Shown: piece after piece, positions 32,661-42,761 of the stretch | Position numbering within the stretch: position 1 is the stretch's first letter | How the letters are laid out: each line of letters opens with the position of its first letter | DNA from: Vesta saturnalis | Lineage: Eukaryota > Arthropoda > Insecta > Coleoptera > Lampyridae | Direction: 5' to 3' | DNA: 64,000 nucleotides | Assembly: GCA_036346205.1 (NCBI GenBank) | Contig: JARFJB010000982.1 | Span: 367,501 to 431,500 of the forward strand | Position numbers and translations under genes: made by a program | Notes under the pieces: model-generated | What the model was told of the DNA's origin: nothing | Database searches by the model: none | What the model saw: only the letters and a program-made list of their open reading frames with translations

Positions 32661-33983
32661 TCATACAGAGCCCCCCATTCGTATTTGGATAACGTGTGCA
32701 ATGTTTTTTTTTTGTTAAGATGTTGCTTAAATAACATTTGTAAACACGCTTTTAATTATATCATTGTCTATACATATTTTTAGACAATGATTATATGTAA
32801 AAATCTACTTTAGTATACTTCATTGAATTAGATAATTTAAAGCTTACATAAAGGTTTTATATACATTAAAAGAGTAACCTTTTACTATGCATTCCTTTAA
32901 TGAACGTTTTTTTTTTTTGAATTAATAACAATAATAAATTGATAATATAATTCCTATTCCCCTAACCGATGGCCATATTAACTTTTATAGATTACCCTCT
33001 ACCTAAAAGTGTTTCTTGATTCAGTCGTATGCATTTTAGTTGTTTCAAGCTTAAGAATATTTTCATTGCTAATATATCATTCAACTAATCATACAGCTAG
33101 GACAATTTATGTCTTAGTTACTGTCCTGGTATACTTTTGGTGCCTTACCGGTAATGTAATATATATAGAATTTTACTTATTGAAATAAAAATATCCTGAA
33201 AACTTTTATTTATCTGCTACATTTGTAAAAAGTACTAGGTTGGAAGCAAGTGTCACACAGATAAATGTTTGCTGATGTAGTAAGATGATATCAACATAAG
33301 GTCAAAGAAACGTAAGGTGGTTAAAGAGCTGTGTTTTAGTAAAGGAATGTGTATAACAATATATGTTTATATTAATAAAAAATGTTTATTCTAGATTATT
33401 TATCCTAACTACATATCTCTAGACCATCAATAAAATTTCGCAATCTTTTAAATAGAATAAAATGAGATGTAAGTATATAGATGTTACACTTCTAGGTTTT
33501 GTAATGTAGTTAGCAGTTGTTGAGTTGTTTCTTTGCTCAGTCTAATGTCTTCTAATTGCTTGACCCTGAAAGGTAGAATCCCCCCACGCCTTGAAAATTT
33601 TATTTAGTACTCCTGAGAATTGGTTTATAAGAATTAACACCTTAGCTCAGCCAAGAACCTTGAGAAATATACGTAAGCAATGTGTATGATGGCCTTGGGC
33701 AATACAACCTTGAAGCGTCGGCAATGGATCCTTTTTGTCCTTGATTTCCTAGAATTGAGCCTGAAATGATTTCTTAGCAATTATGACTCAGCCAAAACAA
33801 TGGATCGCATTTGTTATTAGAGATGTGACCTTGAAAGCATAGACTTTGAACAATGGATCGCCTTTGTTCTTGATTTCTCAGAATGGGGGTAGCTGGATAA
33901 CAATCTATTTTTTTATAACTCAACCAAAACAATGAATCGCCTTTGTTCTTTTCTCAGAGGTGTAAACATTTTTTAAAAATTAC
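32661..33983. other. Spacer of the giant palindrome
   Basis: The single-copy centre. 32661-33500 is AT-rich with no usable frame. 33540-33960 holds three or four degenerate copies of the arm repeat (ACAATGGATCGCCTTTGTTC). No gene or RNA is recognised. Confidence 0.7.
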
Positions 33984-34732
33984 ATGCAAGCCTATTGTAT
34001 CCCCTTTAACACAATGAAAACTATTCATATAAAAACAGTCAGGTCTCCTTATCCTGCAACATTAAAACTATAAATCGATTTTCTTAACCTTTTATATAAA
34101 AATTACATCAAATTAACTCCATTTCTATACTGCAAGCTGTCACTGTTTACTCTTTTAAGTCCAAGGGTAGCCAATTTAGGAATAGGGCTGACATTTAATT
34201 TTTTAGGTTCTTGCAAAAAAAAAATCAATTTAAATCTCCCTTATACAAAGGAAAGTCATTGTATTTTTCATTATAACGCTTTACTAATAAATTTTAGTTC
34301 ACATATGCATAAGCGCCATTTAATGATTAAAAACAATAACGATCTGCATTAAAACCAGTAAATTGCTTTTTATTTTAGGATCATTTTACTGTCATTGATC
34401 TTTTCCAATAAATCTTCTTTTATACGTTGTATATAGGCCAATTTAAAGCCCAACGTACGGCAGGGGTTCCATTTCCTTATGGGAGATTTCGGTAAAGGTG
34501 GATATCGAACCGCGCCTAGATATGCAGAGCCAATAAGGAACCATTATGGGAGAAGAGAATACCGAAAACCGTCTCTTTAACTTTTAAAGTCTTTATTTTT
34601 TAATGATACAGTTACTTAAACCTAATACAATTGTGAGATACTTATAACAACACATAGCAGCGTCTTTTCTTCTTCTTTAAAATAGGTATTTAAACTCATC
34701 CTTCCCAAAATTTCATGTTTTACTACACTATT

Positions 34733-34903
34733 TTACATATTGCTAATACGCAGCTTCATCATTTTTGTTTTCACTATATAACACTCCAAATCGAGTTTTA
34801 TTTCTTTTACTTGTTTTATTAATGTCTCCAACCTCTTCTTTCGCTCCTCCACACTTACTGCTTTTTCTGTACTTTCTACCTTACGTACTACTACTTTCGT
34901 CAT
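34733..34903 (-). CDS. 56-aa form of the coiled-coil-like ORF, right arm
   Basis: Mirror of the ORF at 31742. One extra A in the AAAAA run before the stop (GTGAAAACAAAAATGATG) shifts past the TGA and adds about nine codons ending KLRISNM. Whether the long or short form is true depends on a homopolymer length. Confidence 0.35.
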   Translation of the reverse strand: MTKVVVRKVESTEKAVSVEERKKRLETLIKQVKEIKLDLECYIVKTKMMKLRISNM

Positions 34904-35279
34904 TGCTGCTAATCAAGAGTCTACTGTGCACACAATGGGGACTTTTAAACCCTAACAATCATGGTTGCCAACACTACTTTCTATTCTAGCTTCTTCTTCT
35001 CAAAAACAACGCAGAATTCACCATTTTTCTCGGGGTCAGAATTGCATCCCTAGATGATAAGCCTCGTTAACACAGTACCTATAACTATTGGAAAAGCTAC
35101 CCTTTACCCTAAAAGTAGGTGATTTATAGAAACTACCACCTTAGCCCATAAACCCTCAAGGCAGGTGATTAGCTTTGTCTATGATATAAAACTAGTTCTG
35201 CTTTCAGATTTCTAAGAATTATACTTGGACCTTCCCACGAATTGGGATTTCTAACCCTCACGACCAGATTCCATGTTTT

Positions 35280-36165
35280 GACCTAGTTCAATTTAGCCTC
35301 CATCACGATTAATAGCTCTGCAGAAATCTGTGTTGAGTGACGGCTCCCTGTTTTGGGAAACGGTTATCTGTATTTGTGGGAACATCCTGGCGGACCATAA
35401 TATGAGCCCACGCTTTTTAGCATAGACCCCCTTCTTGTTTCCATGACTCGTTTAGAATTGGTCCGCCTCAGCTATGATTAATTGCTCTGGAGGGAAACCT
35501 GTGTTGAGTGACGGCTCCTGTTTTGGGAAACGGTTATCTGTATTTGGGGGAACTGCCTCAACCTGGCGGACCATAGTATGAGCCCACGCTTATTAGCATA
35601 GACCCCCTTCTTGTTTCCATGATTCGTTTAGAATTGGTCAGCCTCAGCTATGATTAATGGCTCTGGAGGAAACCTGTGTTGAGTGACGGCTCCCTGTTTT
35701 GGGAAACGGTTATCTGTATTTGGGGAACATCCTGGCGGACCATAATGTGAGCCCACGCTTATTAGCATAGACCCCATCATTCTTCTTGTTTCCATGATTC
35801 GTTTAGAATTGGTCAGCCTCAGCTATGATTAATGGCTCTGGAGGAAACCTGTGTTGAGTGACGGCTCCCTGTTTTGGGAAACGGTTATCTGTATTTGGGG
35901 GAACATCCTGGCGGACCATAATGTGAGCCCACGCTTATTAGCATAGACCCCATCATTCTTCTTGTTTCCATGATTCGTTTAGAATTGGTCAGCCTCAGCT
36001 ATGATTAATGGCTCTGGAGGGGAAACCTGTGTTGAGTGACGGCTCCCCTGTTTTGGGAAACGGTTATCTGTCTTTGGGGGAACATCCTGGCGGACCATAA
36101 TGTGAGCCCACGCTTATTAGCATAGACCCCCTTCTTGTTTCCATGACTCGTTTAGTATTAGTCCT
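35280..36165. repeat. 178-bp tandem repeat, five copies, right arm
   Basis: Mirror of 30450-31345. Differences from the left arm are largely shorter C or G runs (CTCCCTG against CTCCCCTG). Confidence 0.9.
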
Positions 36166-36585
36166 GCAGGTTTCGGCTACATTTCGATCGGATGATGTCG
36201 GGTAAGATCGGCCTGTAGGACATATGGTCTTTGAAAATTTCTTGGAGACCTTAAGAATTTCCAACAACCAGATAAGCATAACGTTTAGCCAATACAGGAA
36301 CCTTGATAAACATTCAGCATAGACAACAACCCTCTTGTTTCCACGAACTGATTCTATTGTTAGAATTCAGTAATAGGAACTCTTATTTGCTGTTTCAGAA
36401 TTTTACCTCCAAGGAATGTTAAAAGTTGACTTGTTGACCTAGATGGATAGGCTGGGTTATAACCTGAGAAATAGTTTGCATCAGAGGGCTTTTACATAAA
36501 ATAATACACTTAAAATAATAGCATTTTATTGTAAATATTACAAACTTTTCCCCCTTTACTTGTAAGCACACATTTTATGAACCTT

Positions 36586-37038
36586 TTACTGATATTGTCT
36601 TACATAGTTATTATATAAAAAGTGTACATTCGTTAAAGCACAATTACAGGTGGTTTGTGTATGAAAGAAACAAGTTGTTTTCATTTTGGGTAAAGATGGT
36701 TGCTCTTCAATTTCTATAACTGACTGTCTCAATATTTTTCGAATGTAATCGGCTTTTTCTCGCCCTTTAACGTACACATCATCTGTTACCGATATTAGTT
36801 CACGAAGTATATGTGGAAAGAGATGTGTAGAGGTATATCCAGATCCCCATTTGATGCAGTGATGATTATTGATTAACTAAACAGCTTGTCGGTGAAAGTC
36901 TACATCTAAGAGGTGCCAAGGAAATGGTGGTTTGAACACAAAATGGGCAGCTTGATTTCCATTGTATATTGCTAGCTCTTTGGGTGTAAATACATGTTTT
37001 GCCGTTTTGAATCCCTGTACATCAACTATTACAATCAT
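36586..37038 (-). pseudogene. DVQGFK-family gene, right arm
   Basis: Mirror copy with the same TAG after the HRQAV segment. Unlike the left arm it keeps the A run near 36750, so the downstream part (MYVKGREKADYIRK to the end) is open as 63 codons. The shared stop means the gene was already broken when the arms became copies of each other, or conversion spread it. Confidence 0.75.
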
Positions 37039-37254
37039 TGTCTCTGTAGCGTGACCCGCAAAACATATGCACAATTTTCAAAACACAATTTCAGAATTTA
37101 AAATGCACAAGAACGCATGTGTAGTTAAACCGCACAATTCGACGCATAAGTTTCCCTTCTATGCAAGTGTTAGACATCTACTTATAACTTTAACTAATAT
37201 CTAATTGCTCTTCACAGCACTTTAGGTTTACCGTAAAATTACTCATGCACTCTC

Positions 37255-37262
37255 CTTATATA
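37255..37262 (-). promoter_or_regulatory. Candidate TATA box for DVQGFK gene, right arm
   Basis: CTTATATA on the plus strand, the mirror of 29364-29371, upstream of the minus-strand gene at 37038-36586. Confidence 0.5.
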
Positions 37263-37690
37263 GATGTACCAGTTGCATTCGGGGTTAAAATATGGACAGG
37301 ATTGGACAGGATTGGGACCTTGAAAATTATTTCTCTGAATTGTAATATGGCGTGACCTTGTCTATTTTTAGAAATTATAACTCGACCAGAACAATGGATC
37401 GCCTTTGTTATAAGAAGTGTGACCTTGAAATTTTGTAAGTATAGACATTGAAGCGTCGGCTTAAACAATGAATCGTCTTTTGTTCTTTAAAATTGATTTC
37501 TCAGAATTGAGGTGTATTTTTATAACTCGGTCGGAAAAATGAATCGTCTTTGTTATTTTCTCAGAGGTGTGCCTTGGGGGGAATTCTCGGAATTAACTTT
37601 GAAATTTACGTAACTGTATAATTAAAAGATTTTAATTTGTGTTTTTGCATATAAGTTTAAGAGATGTAGGTTTGTAATGAGTCACGGATA

Positions 37691-37948
37691 ATGTCTCAAA
37701 GTAAAAGGATCACAGATCCTGATATGAAGGCTTTAAGGAAAGCCGAATGTATGGCTAGTAAGCATTATAATGAAGCGATGAAAATACCTATTAGGAAAGA
37801 TGATGATGATGTCTTGTGGACCACATTAAACGAGAATCAGTTGAAGGAAATTGAATGTGAAAAACAAATAATAAATAGATATGATCCAGCAAAGGTATTA
37901 CAAAATGTTAAGTACATCAAATTTGCCATAATATGTATATTTACTTAA
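37691..37948 (+). CDS. Unrecognised 85-aa protein (MSQSK family), intact copy
   Basis: It opens MSQSKRITDPDMKALRKAE and continues with a helical, charged middle including IPIRKDDDDVLW. The C-terminus has ECEKQIINRYDPAK. The composition suggests a small soluble helical protein; no known domain is recognised. CATATAAG at 37648-37655 lies about 36 bp upstream and could be a TATA box. AATAAA follows the stop near 37987. A second, decayed copy lies at 38553-38745 in the same arm. Only this copy reads through. Confidence 0.6.
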   Translation: MSQSKRITDPDMKALRKAECMASKHYNEAMKIPIRKDDDDVLWTTLNENQLKEIECEKQIINRYDPAKVLQNVKYIKFAIICIFT

Positions 37949-38029
37949 ATCGATCTTTTATCTGTATATATGATGAATATTGTGGTTAATAAATTATAAG
38001 TTTTATAAAAAAAATATTTTACTTGTTAG

Positions 38030-40940
38030 ATGACCTAATCAGTCTGAACAATGCATCGTCGGTGTTCTCAGAATTTCAGAAGCTATCACTCAACAATGAA
38101 TCGCCTTTGTTATCAGAGGTGTGGCCTTATAAGCATAGACTTTAAAGTGTTGACAATGGATTGCCTTTGTTCTTGAAAGTTGATTTCCCAGAAATGAGAT
38201 GTATTTAGATAACAATCTATTTTTATAACTCGACCAGAACAATGAATCACTTGCATAGACTTTGAACAATGGACCCCCCTTTGTTCTTGATTTCCTAGAA
38301 TTGAGGTGGGGTGGTAGCTGGATAACAATCTATTTTTAGGAATCAGAACGCTTATGTTCTCTCATGTAACCTTGGTGGGAAACGGTTACCTGTGTTGAGA
38401 AACAGCCGTCTGTTTTGGAAAACGGACCCCCTGTTTTGTGAAACGGGCCCCTGTTTTGTGAAACGGGCCCCCTGTTTTAGGAAACGTCTAGCTGTTTAGA
38501 CCACTTGAGGGCACTTGGGAGGCGTGACATTGCTTATTGTAATAAGTCTCGAACAATGTCTCAAAGTAGATCCTGATATGAAGACTTTTAAGGGAAGCTG
38601 AATGTATGGCTAGTATACAATATAATAAACCTATTAGGAAAGATGGTGTGGCCTACATTAAACGAGAATGAGTTGAAGGAAATTGAATGTGAAAAACAAA
38701 TAGTAAATAGATATGCTCCAGCAGAGGTATTACAAAAGTGACTATATCCCATAATACTTAAATCTGTATATTGTGGTAGTCTTATAAAAAATATTTTACT
38801 TGTTAGATGACCTAATCAGTCTGAACAATGCATCGTCTTTGTTCTCGGAATTTTAGAAGCTACGACAGAGCCAAAACAATGAATCGTCTTTGTTCTTTTA
38901 CCTTGCAAATTGTAAGCATAGACTTTGAACAATGGGCCCCCTTTATTCTTGATTTCCTAGAATTTCAGAAGCTATGACTCAACCAAAACAATGAATCGTC
39001 TTTGTTCTCTCATGTGGCCTTGTAAACATAGACTTTGAAGCGTTGACAATGCATCGTCTTTGTTATTGATTTCCTAGAATTGAGATAACAATCTATTTCT
39101 AACAATGGATCGTCTTTGTTATCAGAGGTGTGACCTTCTAAGCATAAACTTTAAATCATTGATAATGGATCATCTTTATTCTCGAAAGAGATGTATTTAG
39201 AATCTATTTTTATAAATCAACGAGAACAATAGATCGTCTTTGTTCTTTCATGTGGCCTTGAAAATTGTAAGCATAGACTTTGAACAATGCATCGCCTTTG
39301 TTATTGATTTCCTAGAATTGAGATAACAACCTATTTTTATAACTCAACCTGTACAATGGAATGTCTTTGTTCTTTAACCTTGAAAATTGTAAGCATAAAC
39401 TTTGAACAATGGGCCCCCTTTTTGATTTCCTGGAATTGAGATGCGGAATCTCGACCTGAACATGGGGAAACGGTTGCGAAACAGCTATCTGTTTTGGGAA
39501 ACGGCTACCTGTTTTAGGAAACGGCTACCTGTTTTTAGGAAACGGCTACCTGTTTATAGGAAACGGCTACCTGTTTAGAGGAACGGCCACCTGTTTAGAG
39601 GGCGTTGCTTTGAAACATGCACCTCAGGGCTCTTGATTTCCTAGAATTGAGATGAATGGATCGTCTTTGCAGAGGTTCGAGCTTATAAGCATAAACCTTA
39701 AATCGTTGACAATGGATTGCCTTTGTTCTTGAAAGAGATGTATTTAGCAATCTATTTCTAACTGAACAATGAATCGTCTTTATTCATTTACCTTGAAAAT
39801 TATAAGCACAGACTTTGAATCGTCGTCTTTGTTCTTGATTTCTCAGAATTGAGATAACAATTTATTTTTTATAACTCGACCAGAAGAATGTTCTTTTACC
39901 TTGAAAATTGTAAGCATAGACTTTGAAGCGTCGTCTTTGTTCTTGATTTCCTAGAATTGAGATAACAATTTATTTTTATAACTCGACCAGAAGAATGAAT
40001 CGCTTTTGTTCTTTTACCTTGAAAATTGTAAGCATAGACTTTGAAGCGTCGTCTTTGTTCTTGATTTCCTAGAATTGAGATAACAATTTATTTTTATAAC
40101 TCGACCAGAAGAATGAATCGCTTTTGTTCTTTTACCTTGAAAATTGTAAGCATAGACTTTGAACAATGAGCCTCATTCTTGATTTCCTGGAATTGAGATG
40201 TGGAATCTCGACCTGAACAATAGACCGCCTTTTCGGGGAAACGGTTGCGAAACAGCTATCTGTTTTGGGAAACGGACCCCTGTTTTAGAAACGGCTACCT
40301 GTTTACAGGAAACGGCTACCTGTTTTAGGAAACGGGTACCTGTTTTAGGAAACGGCTACCTGTTTTAGGAAACGGCTACCTGTTTAGGGAATGGCCACCT
40401 GTTTAGGGGCGTGGCTTTGAAACATGCACCTCAGGGCTCTTGATTTCCTAGAATTGAGATGAATGGATCGTCTTTGCAGAGGTGTGACCTTATAAGCATA
40501 AACTTTAAAGCGCTGACAATGGATTGCCTTTGTTCTTGAAAGAGATGTATTTAGATAACAATCTATTTTATAAATCAACCAGAACAATGAATCGTCTTTA
40601 TTCATTTACCTTGAAAATTATAAGCACAGACTTATTTCTCAGAATTGAGATAACAATTTATTTTTATAACTCGACCAGAAGAATGAATCGCTTTTGTTCT
40701 TCTACCTTGAAAATTGTAAGCATAGACTTTGAAGCGTTTCTTGATTTCCTAGAATTGAGATAACAATCTATTTTATAATAACGGAACAATAGATAGTCTT
40801 TGTTCTTTCATGTGGCCTTGAAAGCATAGACTTTGAACAATGCATCGTCTTTGTTATTGATTTCCTAGAATTTCAAAATGACTCAGCCAAAACAATAGAT
40901 CGTCTTTGTTCTCTGACCTTGAAAGCATAGACTTTAAACA
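38030..40940. repeat. Interspersed repeat field, right arm
   Basis: Mirror of the left field, reading AACAATGAATCGTCTTTGTT and TTGATTTCCTAGAATTGAG. Short ORFs here are chance. Confidence 0.8.
38553..38745 (+). pseudogene. Decayed second copy of the MSQSK ORF, right arm
   Basis: It starts ATGTCTCAAAGTAGATCCTG and keeps GATATGAAGAC, GAATGTATGGCTAGTA and AACGAGAATGAGTTGAAGG in order. Deletions break the frame several times, and the acidic DDDD stretch is gone. The mirror relic is at about 27880-28065 in the left arm. It shows the gene was duplicated inside the arm before or along with palindrome formation. Confidence 0.75.
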
Positions 40941-41217
40941 GTGGGCCCCCTTTGTTTCTCAGAATAGGGCGTGGCCTCGAAACATGCATAGACTTGTCTG
41001 AGACCTAGGGCAATGACCTTCAGAACTATAATGACCTTGAAGCGGGGACTAGAGACATAACCTTGAAGAGAGTTACACACCTGTGGTCTACCCCTTGAAA
41101 TAGGCAATGTTACCAACCTTGAAATCTAGTAACTTTTCTGGTGACTTTTTCCTAGATCTGGTGACAAATCTAGTGACAAAAGTGGATTAGGATCGGCCTA
41201 GCTATACTACTTCTATG

Positions 41218-42192
41218 TATTTCATAAAATTAATAATTTTTAAAAACATATAGTTTATAAGAAGATGCTATTACAATTTCTATTGATATATAATAAGTGT
41301 GTACATATATTAAATAAGTATATAAAAATATATTAAAATATGTAAAATAAATGTATTGTACATGTATTTATTTGTTATAACTAATAAAAATATTAATTAA
41401 CACATTGTTTTAATTAACACATTCAAGTTGAATATGAAGTAAACATTAAAAATAAGGTTTTAGAGATCAAACTAACATATTTATTATTAATTATAAATAT
41501 TAAAATAAAAAATATTATTTAATAATTCAAACGTTTAAATTCATACCTTCAAAATGTTTAATTTATCAACAAAGATTTATTAAATAATAATCAAATAAAA
41601 AGGAATTATTACTTTTTTAATGTTTTATGTTTAAAATAGTAGTAACGTGGGAAATAAAATTGAAATACACAAAAATAAACTCTTTTAAACCAATTCACCT
41701 CAGTCTTACATTTCATCCTACTACAAATCTCATACATATATTTCGTAACAAAAATTTGTAACGTCTATGTGCATAAGTTCAAAACGCACTCAAATTCTTT
41801 TAAAAGCGTTTGTGACTCTAGCGGAGACTTTAAATGCGTAGCATTTTCTTTGGATATTCAAATATATGCAATAATCAGGTAAAATCTCCACCAAACGACT
41901 TTAACAGCATTCTACATCTAAAACTTTTTTTAAAAAGATTTTATCTACAGAAAACTCCGTTTAACATATTCTGCGTGCGTTGTGACCATAGCGAGGAGCG
42001 AAGCTCCGTCGCTAGTTGTTTATAAAATAAAGCACAATAATGAATAATCTGTTTTAAAAGTTCAACTTCATGTTGTAACTTATTTTTATGCTGAATAGAT
42101 GTTATCAAAAAATTATCATTTTTCTTAATTAGCATTTGGTTATGGAATCGTTCTAAATAGCATTCCGCTAAAAACAAATTTGTGCGTAAGTG
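41218..42192. other. AT-rich sequence upstream of the host exon
   Basis: Very AT-rich to about 41760, then mixed. GCGAGGAGCGAAGCTCCGTCGC near 41990 forms a hairpin (GGAGCGAAGCTCC). It probably includes promoter and 5' UTR of the dioxygenase gene, but no clear TATA box stands out. Confidence 0.4.
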
Positions 42193-42412
42193 ATGGAGCG
42201 CTTTATTTTATGTTTACGTAAAACTATTAGGTCAAATTTAACACTTTTCAATAATAAAATATTAATTCCTATTTTTAAAAGTACGTCTGTAAAACAGTAT
42301 CAATACACAAAAGATAGCGTTTATTTAACTAAGAAACAGAGAGATTTTTATGAAGAAAATGGTTACGTCGTAATTCGTAATTTAGTGGACTTCAATTTAG
42401 TAGATGAATGCA
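42193..42412 (+). CDS. PHYH: Phytanoyl-CoA dioxygenase-like protein, first coding exon
   Basis: From ATG 42193 it reads MERFILCLRKTIRSN, a basic N-terminal leader, and ends with LTKKQRDFYEENGYVVIRN then LVDFNLVDEC. The last motif is the conserved start of peroxisomal phytanoyl-CoA 2-hydroxylase (Fe(II)/2-oxoglutarate family), which removes the alpha carbon of branched fatty acids. The iron-binding His-x-Asp and distal His are in later exons, not in the window as far as I can see. GTAAGTTTT at 42413 is a good splice donor. The following intron holds the Harbinger. It is the only probable host gene piece here. Confidence 0.7.
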
Positions 42413-42761
42413 AGTAAGTTTTTTAGTTTATTACAAAAGTTAAATAATGTAAGTTTAAACGTTTCGGTAGGTAATAATTAATGTCAGACTACACTATGCG
42501 TTTTTGCCGGTACGTTTTTACCGGATGAATATCCGTGTACATCATCCCGCGAAACGGGTCAGTCTATACCAAACCACGATATACCCACAATAGATAGGAT
42601 GTTGCGCATGAAGTAGGCGGTCCTTAACATGACTACTACGTCACTCACGGCGTTATTTAGGTTATTGACTGTGTAGTATCTGTGTGTCTCTTTGTTTTTT
42701 AAGGTATTTTAGCGAATTTTAATTAGTTTATGGACGATACGTAGACATAAAAGTGATAACA

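Larger units (their letters stand above)
25406..41211. mobile_element. 15.8-kb giant-palindrome element with Polinton-like ends
   Basis: The termini AGTAGTATAGCTAGGCC and GGCCTAGCTATACTACT are perfect inverted copies. They are flanked by TCTATG at 25400-25405 and 41212-41217, a perfect 6-bp target duplication. The arms are 25406-32660 and 33984-41211, with a 1.3-kb spacer, so about 92% of the element is inverted repeat. The AG...CT ends, AGTAGTA start and 6-bp duplication match the Polinton style. No integrase, polymerase, capsid or ATPase is seen. Each arm has a broken DVQGFK gene, an MSQSK ORF, a small coiled-coil ORF and repeat arrays. Confidence 0.85.
33984..41211. repeat. Right arm of the giant palindrome (7.23 kb)
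   Basis: Reverse complement of the left arm over its full length, ending GCTATACTACT. It holds the intact MSQSK ORF, the DVQGFK pseudogene and the extended form of the small ORF. Net length differs from the left arm by 27 bp. Confidence 0.88.
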
